Shown piece by piece: positions 8,939 through 17,759 of a DNA stretch of 64,000 bases. Each line of letters begins with the position of its first letter. Position 1 is the first letter of the stretch. The translations under genes and the position numbers were made by a program. Source of the DNA: Coprococcus ammoniilyticus (lineage in GTDB: Bacteria; Bacillota; Clostridia; Lachnospirales; Lachnospiraceae); contig NZ_JAOQJS010000001.1 of assembly GCF_025567345.1 (NCBI RefSeq), positions 310,001 to 374,000 of the forward strand. The letters run 5' to 3'. The notes below the pieces were generated by a model, which saw nothing but the letters and a program-made list of their open reading frames with translations, had not been told where the DNA came from and ran no database searches.

Positions 8939-9140
8939 CAAACATTTGCAATCAGCACTATATTTCTATGATTAAACATTCCTGACATTACCAACCAGTG
9001 GACGCTTCCGCTCGTTGAGACCTGCAGCGGTACTAAGATGCTGCTAACGCACCATCAAGAACCGGCGGTCTCAAATGCCACTGTTTTGGCAAGTCAGAAT
9101 GTTTAATCATGAATATACTTTATAGGATTCGCAAATGTTT
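8939..9140. repeat. Long imperfect hairpin element inside the trp operon
   Basis: About 200 bp form a nested inverted repeat. The outer arms 8939-8953 and 9126-9140 pair. The next arms, 8968-9001 and 9078-9110, pair over about 33 nt with few mismatches, and inside them TGAGACC pairs with GGTCTCA. The left half of the tip carries GCTTCCGCTCGTT (9004-9016). It holds no gene. The right end includes the leader of trpD. Confidence 0.8.
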
Positions 9141-9171
9141 ATTAGAACATACATTCAAGGAGGATATGAAT

Positions 9172-10182
9172 ATGATTATAGAAGCAATCGCAGCAGTTGT
9201 TAATGGTAAGGATCTTGACAAAGAAATGGCAGCAGCCGTTATGGATGAAATTATGAGCGGAGAAGCAACACAGGCACAGATTGGAAGCTTCTTAACAGCA
9301 CTTCATATTAAAGGTGAAACGATCGATGAGATCACAGCATTTGCTGAGATCATGAGAAAACACTGTGGTGAATTTACACCGGATGTCGATGAGGAGATCG
9401 ACATCGTAGGAACCGGTGGAGACTGCGCAGGAACCTTTAACATCTCAACTGTTTCCTCATTAGTAACAGCCGCAGGCGGTGGTAAGGTGGCAAAGCATGG
9501 CAACCGTGCAGCATCCAGCAAATGCGGAACAGCCGACTGCCTGGAAGCCCTTGGCGTCAACATCGCAGCAGACTGTAAAGTCAGCGAAGCCTGTCTGAAG
9601 GATCTTGGTACCTGCTTCTTATTTGCACAGAAATATCACACAGCCATGAAATTTGTCGGTGCTCCAAGAAAAGAAATCAAGATTCCTACTGTATTCAACA
9701 TCTTAGGACCTCTTGCAAATCCGGCAAAAGCAAATCTTCAGTTACTCGGTGTCTATGATGCCTCCCTCGTTGATCCGCTTGCAAAAGTACTCAGCAACCT
9801 CGGTGTAAAACGTGGTATGGTCGTTCATGGAAACGACGGTCTGGATGAAATCTCAGCGGTTACAACAACAACTGTATGTGAATTCAACGATGGCACATTT
9901 AACACCTATACCTTAGACCCAACCGCATACGGCTTCACCCTCTGTGACAAAGCCGAACTGGTCGGTGGCACACCGGAAGAAAATGCACAGATCACAAAGG
10001 ATATCTTATCCGGCAAGATCACAGATGGCAAACGTACAGCCGTTATCTTAAATGCCGGTGCAGCTTTGCATATCACAAACCAAATCTCACTTGAAGAAGG
10101 CTTCGCCCTTGCAGCCGATATTCTGGCAAATGGCAGCGGTCTGAAGAAGCTGGAAGACTTTATAGCAGCAACAAACGCTTAA
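9172..10182 (+). CDS. trpD: Anthranilate phosphoribosyltransferase
   Basis: Attaches the ribose-phosphate of PRPP to anthranilate. The 336-residue protein has the PRPP-binding DIVGTGGDCAGTFNIST loop, the KHGNRAASSKCGTADCLEALGV-type anthranilate site (seen in shorter pieces) and FNILGPLANPA. It is a stand-alone enzyme, not fused to trpG. I start at the ATG at 9172, 8 nt after a perfect AAGGAGG; the ATG at 9166 is only 2 nt from it, and the longest frame starts inside the hairpin element. It lies 234 bp after trpG because of that element, so expression may be partly uncoupled from trpEG. Confidence 0.95.
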   Translation: MIIEAIAAVVNGKDLDKEMAAAVMDEIMSGEATQAQIGSFLTALHIKGETIDEITAFAEIMRKHCGEFTPDVDEEIDIVGTGGDCAGTFNISTVSSLVTAAGGGKVAKHGNRAASSKCGTADCLEALGVNIAADCKVSEACLKDLGTCFLFAQKYHTAMKFVGAPRKEIKIPTVFNILGPLANPAKANLQLLGVYDASLVDPLAKVLSNLGVKRGMVVHGNDGLDEISAVTTTTVCEFNDGTFNTYTLDPTAYGFTLCDKAELVGGTPEENAQITKDILSGKITDGKRTAVILNAGAALHITNQISLEEGFALAADILANGSGLKKLEDFIAATNA

Positions 10183-10252
10183 TTATTTGTAAAAGCAAAA
10201 CACATAACCGACCCGGAACCTTTAATCTCCGGACCGCTATGGAGGAATATAT

Positions 10253-11083
10253 ATGATCTTAGATGAAATAGCAGCAAAAACAAAAGAACGGATTGCCAAA
10301 TGCAAAGAGCAGATCTCATTTGAAGAAATGAAGGCAAAAGCTCTTGCAATCGTAGAAAAGGAAACAGAGAACGGAACAAAACCTTATACCGTTTTTCCTT
10401 TCCGTGACAATCTGGCAAAGCCGGGAATCTCCTTTATCTGCGAAGTAAAAAAGGCTTCCCCTTCCAAAGGACTGATTGCACCGGATTTCCCATATATCGA
10501 GATTGCGAAAGAATATGAAGCCGCCGGTGCATCCGCCATATCCGTGCTGACCGAACCTTTTTATTTTCAGGGAAGCAACGAATATCTGACAGCGATCCAT
10601 GAATCAATATCCACTCCGATCCTGCGGAAGGATTTCACCGTCGATCCTTATATGATCTATGAAGCAAAGGTGATCGGTGCCTCTGCGATCCTTCTGATCT
10701 GTGCGATCCTTACCGACGAGCAGCTCAAAAGCTATTACGAGCTTGCAACAAGCCTCGGGCTGTCCGTTCTGGTAGAAGCACATGACGAAAAAGAAGTCAG
10801 ACGGGCGATCGCGATCGGCGCAGACATTATCGGTGTAAATAACCGCGATCTGAAGACCTTTACCGTTGACATCATGAACAGTGTAAGACTTCGGACATTG
10901 ATCCCGGATTCGATAAATGGTAAACCGGTCGTCTATGTATCCGAAAGCGGCATCCGCACACCGGAGGACATTGACCGTTTAAAGGGAAATGGCACAGATG
11001 CAGTATTGATCGGAGAAACCTTTATGCGAAGCCCTGATAAGAAAGCCGCATTTGCATGGTTACGGGGTGAAGCTATAGGATAG
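10253..11083 (+). CDS. trpC: Indole-3-glycerol phosphate synthase
   Basis: Closes the indole ring by decarboxylating carboxyphenylamino-deoxyribulose phosphate. The 276-residue TIM barrel shows FICEVKKASPSKG with the catalytic lysine, LRKDFTVDPYMIYEAK, GVNNRDLKTF and SESGIRTPED. It is the single-domain form; no phosphoribosylanthranilate isomerase (TrpF) domain follows in the same protein, and none is encoded in the 94 bp before trpB. GGAGG lies 8 nt before the ATG. Confidence 0.95.
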   Translation: MILDEIAAKTKERIAKCKEQISFEEMKAKALAIVEKETENGTKPYTVFPFRDNLAKPGISFICEVKKASPSKGLIAPDFPYIEIAKEYEAAGASAISVLTEPFYFQGSNEYLTAIHESISTPILRKDFTVDPYMIYEAKVIGASAILLICAILTDEQLKSYYELATSLGLSVLVEAHDEKEVRRAIAIGADIIGVNNRDLKTFTVDIMNSVRLRTLIPDSINGKPVVYVSESGIRTPEDIDRLKGNGTDAVLIGETFMRSPDKKAAFAWLRGEAIG

Positions 11084-11177
11084 AACCGGATCCTGTTTCT
11101 GCAGGAACAACGAACTTTATTTGAAAGCATTAATGATATTTATAATATAGAAACAACACATACAGGAGGAAACATAT

Positions 11178-12362
11178 ATGTCAAAAGGACGTTTTGGAAT
11201 CCATGGCGGACAGTACATACCGGAAACACTGATGAACGCCATGCTTGAGCTTGAAGAAGCATATAAGAAATACAAAGATGACCCGGAATTCAACCGGGAG
11301 CTGACAGAACTGTTAAATGAATACGCCGGCAGACCTAGCCGTCTGTACTATGCCAAGAGAATGACAGAGGATCTCGGCGGTGCAAAGATCTACCTGAAGC
11401 GCGAGGACTTAAACCATACTGGAGCACATAAGATCAACAATGTTATCGGTCAGATGCTCCTTGCAAAACGAATGGGTAAGACAAGAGTTATCGCCGAGAC
11501 AGGCGCCGGTCAGCATGGTGTTGCAACTGCTACAGTTGCTGCCATGATGGGTATGGAATGTGAAATCTTCATGGGCAAGGAAGACACCATCCGTCAGGCT
11601 TTAAATGTCTACCGTATGAAATTATTAGGAGCAAAGGTTCACCCGGTAGAAACCGGTACAGGTACATTAAAGGATGCCGTTTCCGAAACCTTCCGTGAAT
11701 GGACTTCCAGAATCGATGATACTCATTATGTTCTGGGTTCTGTTATGGGACCTTATCCTTTCCCTGAGATGGTTCGTGATTTTCAGGCTGTTATCAGCAA
11801 GGAGATCAAGGAACAGCTTATGGAGAAGGAAGGCAGACTGCCGGATGCCGTTCTCGCCTGTGTCGGCGGCGGTTCCAATGCGATCGGCGCATTCTATAAC
11901 TTTATTCCGGATAAGAGCGTTCGCCTGATCGGATGTGAAGCAGCCGGACGTGGAATTGATACATTTGAGACAGCCGCAACGATCAATACCGGAAGACTGG
12001 GTATCTTCCATGGTATGAAGTCCTACTTCTGTCAGGATGAATTCGGACAGATCGCACCGGTTTATTCTATTTCAGCAGGTCTTGACTATCCGGGAATCGG
12101 GCCGGAACATGCATACCTGCATGACATCGGCAGAGCAGAATATGTCGCTGTTACAGATGACGAAGCTGTTGATGCATTTGAATATCTGTCCAAAATCGAG
12201 GGTGTTATCCCGGCGATCGAAAGTGCTCATGCGGTTGCCTATGCAATGAAGCTTGCACCACAGATGGACAAAGACCAGATCATGGTCATTAACATTTCAG
12301 GACGAGGCGATAAAGACGTTGCCGCCATCGCCAGATACAGAGGGGAGGATCTCTATGAGTAA
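11178..12362 (+). CDS. trpB: Tryptophan synthase beta chain
   Basis: Joins indole and serine to make tryptophan, using pyridoxal phosphate. The 394-residue product is the TrpB1 type, with GGQYIPETLMNA near the start, the PLP lysine in KREDLNHTGAHKIN, AETGAGQHGVATA and the phosphate-binding CVGGGSNAIGAF. AGGAGG lies 8 nt upstream of the ATG. Its stop overlaps the trpA start by 8 bp, as is common for the two halves of the alpha2-beta2 complex. Confidence 0.97.
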   Translation: MSKGRFGIHGGQYIPETLMNAMLELEEAYKKYKDDPEFNRELTELLNEYAGRPSRLYYAKRMTEDLGGAKIYLKREDLNHTGAHKINNVIGQMLLAKRMGKTRVIAETGAGQHGVATATVAAMMGMECEIFMGKEDTIRQALNVYRMKLLGAKVHPVETGTGTLKDAVSETFREWTSRIDDTHYVLGSVMGPYPFPEMVRDFQAVISKEIKEQLMEKEGRLPDAVLACVGGGSNAIGAFYNFIPDKSVRLIGCEAAGRGIDTFETAATINTGRLGIFHGMKSYFCQDEFGQIAPVYSISAGLDYPGIGPEHAYLHDIGRAEYVAVTDDEAVDAFEYLSKIEGVIPAIESAHAVAYAMKLAPQMDKDQIMVINISGRGDKDVAAIARYRGEDLYE

Positions 12363-13125
12363 TATTAAAAATGCATTCAAAAACGGAAAGGCGTTCATCC
12401 CATTTGTTACATGTGGTGACCCTGATCTTGAAACAACAGAACAGATCGTATATGCCATGGTAGAAGCAGGTGCAGACCTGATCGAGCTTGGTATCCCATT
12501 CTCAGATCCAACCGCAGAAGGGCCTGTTATCCAGGGTGCAAATATCCGTGCACTTGCAAACCATGTTACGACAAATGATGTATTTGACCTTGTAAGAAAG
12601 CTCCGTAAGACAGTCACCATCCCTATGGTATTTATGACTTATGCAAATGTTGTCTTCTCTTACGGCTCTGAAAAATTTATCAGCATTTGTAAGGAGATCG
12701 GCATTGACGGACTGATCCTGCCGGATATCCCTTATGAGGAAAAGGATGAGTTCGACGGTATCTGTAAGAAGTATGATCTGGATCTGGTATCCATGATCGC
12801 ACCAACCTCTCACGACCGTATCAGCATGATCGCAAAGGAAGCAAATGGATTTATCTACTGTGTTTCTTCTCTCGGTGTTACCGGAACAAGAAGCAAGATC
12901 ACGACCGATATCGGTGCTATGACCAAGCTGGTCAAAGCCGCAACGGATACTCCGTGTGCGATCGGCTTCGGAATCTCTACACCGGAGCAGGCAAAGGAAA
13001 TGGCTGCTCATGCTGACGGTGTGATCGTCGGCTCTGCCATCGTCAAGCTCTGCGCCAAATATGGCAGGGACTGCGTTCCTTACATCAAAGACTATGTCGC
13101 AAGCATGAAGGATGCTATCCGATAG
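12355..13125 (+). CDS. trpA: Tryptophan synthase alpha chain
   Basis: Cleaves indole-3-glycerol phosphate and passes indole to TrpB through the complex tunnel. The 256-residue TIM barrel shows the catalytic aspartate region LIELGIPFSDPTAEGPVIQ, the glutamate in FVTCGDPDLE-type strand 1, and VSSLGVTGTR. I start at the ATG at 12355, preceded by GGGGAGG inside the end of trpB; the frame stays open further upstream but only as an overlap. It is the last gene of the operon and is followed by a second long hairpin element. Confidence 0.95.
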   Translation: MSNIKNAFKNGKAFIPFVTCGDPDLETTEQIVYAMVEAGADLIELGIPFSDPTAEGPVIQGANIRALANHVTTNDVFDLVRKLRKTVTIPMVFMTYANVVFSYGSEKFISICKEIGIDGLILPDIPYEEKDEFDGICKKYDLDLVSMIAPTSHDRISMIAKEANGFIYCVSSLGVTGTRSKITTDIGAMTKLVKAATDTPCAIGFGISTPEQAKEMAAHADGVIVGSAIVKLCAKYGRDCVPYIKDYVASMKDAIR

Positions 13126-13132
13126 AAGGACA

Positions 13133-13353
13133 CCCATGTGAAACTATACAATCTATATAAAAGAACTGCCTTACTAAGACATTAGTGAGGATTTCGTAAT
13201 GAGATGCATATACGAGCAAATGTGGGTGCCTGTCTGAGCCTGAAAGGCGAGTTGGCACAGGAACATTTGCGAATCACGTATATGCAGATCATAGAAACCA
13301 CAGCGAGTCTAAGTAAGGCAGTTCTTTTATATAGTCACATGGTTTCACATGGG
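13133..13353. repeat. Long inverted-repeat hairpin element downstream of trpA
   Basis: Arms of about 47 nt (13133-13180 and 13307-13353) match as inverted copies with one short mismatched patch, including an almost perfect stretch around AAAAGAACTGCCTTACT. Inside, GATGCATATACG pairs with CGTATATGCAGATC, then GTGCC with GGCAC. The right arm opens with CAGCGAGTCT. It probably also ends trp transcription, although a T-tract is weak. Confidence 0.8.
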
Positions 13354-13506
13354 CTGATTTTTTCTCATCTCCTTAAAATCCTATATTGGTAGTCTTAATA
13401 CTGCTGTATATCTGTATATGCCTGCCGATATTGTAACTATACACACAATCTATATATTTTCCCGTTTCTTAGCCGGTTTCTCACAAATATTTAATATTTA
13501 ATCTGA

Positions 13507-13535
13507 TTGACACTACCATACGTTAACTTTATAAT
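13507..13535 (+). promoter_or_regulatory. Perfect consensus sigma-A promoter for the O-acetylation operon
   Basis: TTGACA (13507-13512), a 17-nt spacer and TATAAT (13530-13535) match the housekeeping consensus at every position. The start of transcription would be about 45 nt before the MBOAT start codon. Confidence 0.85.
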
Positions 13536-13585
13536 TGTTACGGCGACAGAAGTCGACATAATAATGAAGTTAGTTGGGGTATCAC

Positions 13586-15013
13586 ATGGTCTTTTCCAGT
13601 TTGACATTTTTATATATATTTTTACCGGTTACACTGGTTATCTATTATATTGTCCCGAAGCAGTTACGGAACCTGTTCATCCTGATCAGCGGACTGTTCT
13701 TCTACGCATGGGGCGAACCAATCTATGTATTTGTACTGATCGCATCGACAATGATCGATTATTTTGCAGGTCTGGTCATTTATAAGGCAGGCGACCGTCA
13801 GGCACTTCGAAAGCTTGCACTGATCGTATCGATGGTCATGAATCTGTCCTTGCTTGGCTTTTTCAAATACAGCAATTTCATCATAGAAAATATTAATAAC
13901 ATATTCGGAACGCACTATGGTTCACCGACCTCTCTGCTTCCGATCGGTATCAGCTTCTTTACCTTCCAGTCCATGTCATATACGATCGACCTGTACCGGA
14001 AGAACATCTCTGTTCAGAAGAATCCGATCACCTTTGCAGCCTTTGTCACGCTGTTCCCACAGATCGTAGCAGGTCCGATCGTTCGTTATGAAGATGTAGC
14101 TGCCGAGCTGAATGAACGTGTGATCGACATCGACCTGATCTGGGATGGTATTCTCCGCTTCGCGGTCGGTCTTGGCAAGAAGGTTCTGATCGCAAATAAT
14201 ATCGGTGTTGTCTGGACAAATGTCAAAGCTATGGACTTATCCGAGCTTCCGGTTGCAACCGCATGGCTTGGTATTGCCGCTTATACCTTACAGATCTATT
14301 TTGATTTTTCCGGTTATTCTGATATGGCGATCGGTCTGGGTAAGATGCTCGGTTTCCATTTCCCGGAAAATTTCAATTATCCGTATATGTCCAAGAGTAT
14401 CAGTGAATTCTGGCGCAGATGGCATATGACACTCTCCGGCTGGTTCAAGAGCTATGTATATTTTCCTCTCGGCGGAAGCCGCAAGGGACTTGCCCGTACG
14501 ATATTCAACACCGCAGTTGTCTGGTTCTTAACCGGTGTCTGGCATGGTGCAAGCTGGAACTTCATTCTGTGGGGTTCTCTGTACGGTGTTCTGATCATTA
14601 TAGAAAAGCTGGTTACAACTGCTCTGACAAAAGTAGGAAAGCAGGATATCTTTACAAAGATTCCTTCTATTATAAAACGTGTTTATGCGATCGTCCTCGT
14701 CATGCTTGGATGGGTACTCTTTGATACATCAACGATCGCACAGGCATTCTCCTATATGGGACGGATGTTCCGCTTTGGCAGTAGCTTCTACGACAGTTAT
14801 ACCATATATATCCTTGTGAACTTCGGATTGTTATTCATCATTGCGATCATCGGTTCTACGGATCTGCCAAAGAAGCTGGCTGTTAAGCTCGCAGACAAAG
14901 TTCCGGCTGTCGGCAATTACGGAAGCGTCATTTTGATGGCGATTCTGATGTTGCTTTCCACCGCCTACCTTGTCAACGCAAGCTATAACCCATTTTTGTA
15001 CTTTAATTTTTAG
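13586..15013 (+). CDS. MBOAT family O-acyltransferase (AlgI/DltB-like)
   Basis: A polytopic membrane protein of 475 residues that, in characterised relatives, passes acetyl or other acyl groups across the membrane for transfer to an extracellular polymer. It has many hydrophobic helices, the conserved region FWRRWHMTLSGWFKSYVYFPLGG (read in parts) and the catalytic histidine in GVWHGASWNF. I start at the ATG at 13586 after GGGG; the in-frame TTG four codons earlier lacks support. The next gene, 12 bp downstream, encodes a DHHW protein, the expected extracellular acetyltransferase partner. The polymer (wall glycan, teichoic acid or exopolysaccharide) is not shown by the sequence. Confidence 0.9.
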   Translation: MVFSSLTFLYIFLPVTLVIYYIVPKQLRNLFILISGLFFYAWGEPIYVFVLIASTMIDYFAGLVIYKAGDRQALRKLALIVSMVMNLSLLGFFKYSNFIIENINNIFGTHYGSPTSLLPIGISFFTFQSMSYTIDLYRKNISVQKNPITFAAFVTLFPQIVAGPIVRYEDVAAELNERVIDIDLIWDGILRFAVGLGKKVLIANNIGVVWTNVKAMDLSELPVATAWLGIAAYTLQIYFDFSGYSDMAIGLGKMLGFHFPENFNYPYMSKSISEFWRRWHMTLSGWFKSYVYFPLGGSRKGLARTIFNTAVVWFLTGVWHGASWNFILWGSLYGVLIIIEKLVTTALTKVGKQDIFTKIPSIIKRVYAIVLVMLGWVLFDTSTIAQAFSYMGRMFRFGSSFYDSYTIYILVNFGLLFIIAIIGSTDLPKKLAVKLADKVPAVGNYGSVILMAILMLLSTAYLVNASYNPFLYFNF

Positions 15014-15025
15014 AGGTGAGCCCTT

Positions 15026-16228
15026 ATGCATAAAAAAATCGGAATTATCATATTTGCATGTATCATCATCGCTCTTCCCATTTTGACACTTGTTAAGCTG
15101 CCAAAAGAGAAAGCGCCTTTTTCCGAAAATGAAAATCGTTATCTGTCGGAATTTCCAACCATCAGTCTTTCCTCCATCAAGGACGAGACATTTATGAACG
15201 GTTTTGATTCCTGGTTCTCTGACCGGTTCTATGGCAGGGAACAGTGGATCTCAGCCATGAATGATTCTGAACGGTTGATAGGCAAAACAGAGATTTCAAC
15301 AGTATATACAAAAGACGATCGGATGATGCAGGTACTTTCGGATTATGACGATATCGGTGCGGCATATGATGCTGATAAGATCCATACAAATCTTGCTGTC
15401 ATTAACAGCTTCGCTGCAAAGCATCCGGAGATTCCAACCTACTTCATGCTGTGTCCGACCTCTGTCGGTGTCTATGGAAATTCCCTGCTGCCTTCGGCTG
15501 TTAAGAATGTATCAGTTGATGAAAAAGACATGATCGAATCCTGTTATAACGAACTATCCAGTGTGACACCGATCAATATATATAATGCCTTAAAGGAACA
15601 TGATAGCGAGTATATCTATTATCATACCGACCACCACTGGACATCCCTTGGTGCTTACTATGCATATCAGTCTGCCGGAGCAGAACTTGGATATACTCCT
15701 TATGAATTGAAGGATTTTACAAAGGAAACCGCCAGCACAGAATTTCAGGGAACCCTGTTCTCAAAGACCTTAGATCAGTCTGTTACAAAAGATGAGATTG
15801 ATTTCTACACTCTGGCAGATAATAGTGCAACACCATCCATGACAACCTCGAATGGACTTGATAAAGAAGCTTCCTATGACTCCATTTTCTTCCGTGACTA
15901 TCTGGACGTCAAAGACAAATACGCATCTTATACCGGACAGAATGTTGCAGTTGCAACAATCAGCCGTAACAAAGCATCCGATGCGGCAAATGATTCAAAT
16001 ATTTCGGATTCTGAAAACCGTTCCATTCTTGTGATCAAGGACAGCTATGCGAATTCAATGATACAGTTTCTGATCAATAACTACGATACCGTGACCATGA
16101 TCGACCTGCGGTACACGAATCAATCGATCAGCAATCTGGTAAATGTCGAAGACTACGATCAGGTATTATTCTTATATAACTGCATTACTTTTTCCGATGA
16201 AAACGACCTTATAAAAGCAGGCTTATAA
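15026..16228 (+). CDS. DHHW family protein, AlgJ/AlgX-like O-acetyltransferase partner
   Basis: This 400-residue protein has one N-terminal membrane anchor (residues about 5-22) and an extracellular domain. The name-giving motif is present in YYHTDHHWTSLGAYYAY, and a later IKDSYANS supplies the serine typical of SGNH-like acetyltransferases of the AlgJ/AlgX group. In such pairs the MBOAT protein exports acyl groups and this protein puts them on the polysaccharide. GAGGTG precedes the ATG, 12 bp after the MBOAT stop, so the two form one operon ending in the terminator that follows. Confidence 0.87.
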   Translation: MHKKIGIIIFACIIIALPILTLVKLPKEKAPFSENENRYLSEFPTISLSSIKDETFMNGFDSWFSDRFYGREQWISAMNDSERLIGKTEISTVYTKDDRMMQVLSDYDDIGAAYDADKIHTNLAVINSFAAKHPEIPTYFMLCPTSVGVYGNSLLPSAVKNVSVDEKDMIESCYNELSSVTPINIYNALKEHDSEYIYYHTDHHWTSLGAYYAYQSAGAELGYTPYELKDFTKETASTEFQGTLFSKTLDQSVTKDEIDFYTLADNSATPSMTTSNGLDKEASYDSIFFRDYLDVKDKYASYTGQNVAVATISRNKASDAANDSNISDSENRSILVIKDSYANSMIQFLINNYDTVTMIDLRYTNQSISNLVNVEDYDQVLFLYNCITFSDENDLIKAGL

Positions 16229-16229
16229 A

Positions 16230-16290
16230 AATAAAGGTACCTCAGGATGTCATACAATTATGTTAAACATTCTGAAGTACCTTTTACTTT
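16230..16290. terminator. Intrinsic terminator between convergent genes
   Basis: AAAGGTACCTCAGGATGT pairs with ACATTCTGAAGTACCTTT, followed by a short T-rich run. It separates the DHHW gene from the convergent CAP-domain gene and may act in both directions. Confidence 0.75.
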
Positions 16291-16314
16291 ATGAATAAAA
16301 TATACAATCTGTTT

Positions 16315-17676
16315 CTAAATACCAAAGTTCTGAACGTAGTAATATTTATATCCACAATTATCACTGGATACTGCTACAAATACACCAACACCAATTTTAC
16401 TGAATAGTGGCAATTTCATATTTGCATCATGTCCCGGTGAATTTTTCCAGGCTGTCATTGCTGCATCTGCAGAAGGATAGCCGGCTGCAATATTTTCGCC
16501 ATTCATTTCTGATGAAGCAGTAAAACACTGAGTACCATCCGGTCTTGTATGTGAGAAGGAATAAGAGCACTCATATGCTCGTACTCTTGCAGAATTCATC
16601 AAGCTCTGTGATCTTGTCAATTCATTAAGACCATTTGCCTTTCTGTAAGCATTTAACTGACGGATGATCGCATTTTCTGCATCATAATCAAAATATCCAT
16701 ATACCTGCTTTGTACTGCCATTACTAAGCTTGATCGTATACCAGCCGGTTGCAGAATGTCCGGTTGTTTCTTTTACAGGTGTTCTGGAATCCGTAACAAC
16801 TCCCTGTGAATTTACATAGATCTCTTTATCTGATGATATCCTATACCAACCGGATTTGGTAACACGTACACCATCGGAACCAAAATACAACAGATATTTA
16901 CCAATGTATTTTGTTGTATTTCTCCACATTACATATTTGCCATTTTTGTATTCATAGCATTTCATGGACTCCACATAGTAGATTCTGGATGCCTTTCCGG
17001 TTGCATCAAAGTAATAGATCTTGCCATATGCCTGTGCCCACTTGCTTCTGAACTTATCCCAGCCTTTCTTTGTGCTGACATAACATTTCCATGCACCGTG
17101 ATCCTTCTTCAACAGATAATCTACGGTATCGGAACCCTTTTCGCCGACCAGAACATGACGATTATCATTGATCTTATACCAGCTATGCTTCGTCTGACGG
17201 ATACCATTTGCACTGAAATAATACACGTTCCCATTTGCCAGACGCAAAGTATCATTCTTCACATACTTCCATTTACCACCGGAATACCGCTTTGCCTTTT
17301 TGCTGGCACCATAGTAGATCGTGGTGACCTTGCCTTTTGCATTCGCATAATACTGGTTATGTGAGATTGTCACCCATACCTTTTTCTGCGCTTTCCATTT
17401 GCCATTCTTTTTCAGATAATAACGGAAGAACCCATTCTTCTTCACCAGCTTCTTCGTTACCTTGCCTGCCTTGCTGTAATATTCAAAACGGCCGGAACTC
17501 TTCTTTACCCAGCCTGAACTTGCAGCAAGTTCTGCACTTTCATCTGAAACAACTGTACTGTTTTCTTTTATCTCTCCGATAAACTCTGTCGCTGCCATTG
17601 CAGGTGTTACACAGAAAGAACACACCAGCGCAACAAGTAAGATACTCATTGCAGCCTGCTTTAAGATGTTTTTCAT
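16315..17676 (-). CDS. Secreted CAP (SCP/PR-1) domain protein with wall-binding-like repeats
   Basis: This 453-residue protein begins with a signal peptide (about residues 1-28, ending AMAA). Residues about 50-310 contain repeated aromatic, lysine-rich units (GRFEYYSKAGK, GNVYYFSANG, GKIYYFDATG, GKYLLYFGSDG) that resemble the glucan- or choline-binding repeats of surface proteins. The C-terminal 125 residues are a CAP domain, with LNAYRKANGL, SHTRPDGT, GENIAAG and WKNSPGHDANM. Bacterial CAP proteins are secreted; several are linked to sporulation or wall binding, but their biochemical role is mostly unknown. There is no sortase motif. It faces the previous operon across a shared terminator. 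Confidence 0.88.
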   Translation of the reverse strand: MKNILKQAAMSILLVALVCSFCVTPAMAATEFIGEIKENSTVVSDESAELAASSGWVKKSSGRFEYYSKAGKVTKKLVKKNGFFRYYLKKNGKWKAQKKVWVTISHNQYYANAKGKVTTIYYGASKKAKRYSGGKWKYVKNDTLRLANGNVYYFSANGIRQTKHSWYKINDNRHVLVGEKGSDTVDYLLKKDHGAWKCYVSTKKGWDKFRSKWAQAYGKIYYFDATGKASRIYYVESMKCYEYKNGKYVMWRNTTKYIGKYLLYFGSDGVRVTKSGWYRISSDKEIYVNSQGVVTDSRTPVKETTGHSATGWYTIKLSNGSTKQVYGYFDYDAENAIIRQLNAYRKANGLNELTRSQSLMNSARVRAYECSYSFSHTRPDGTQCFTASSEMNGENIAAGYPSADAAMTAWKNSPGHDANMKLPLFSKIGVGVFVAVSSDNCGYKYYYVQNFGI

Positions 17677-17759
17677 ACTCCCATCTTCCTTTCCTTTTTT
17701 ATTTTAAACCAGATATTTTCATCTGATCTGTTTCAACTATTATACCGGACATTTCTGCA

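Larger units (their letters stand above)
13126..13585. other. Intergenic region after trpA
   Basis: This 460-bp gap holds a very long inverted repeat (13133-13353) and then a consensus promoter (13507-13535) for the next operon. I see no gene in it. Confidence 0.7.

Noticed and set aside
8939..9140. Insertion sequence between trpG and trpD
   Set aside because: There is no transposase frame and no target-site duplication that I can see; the element is all hairpin.
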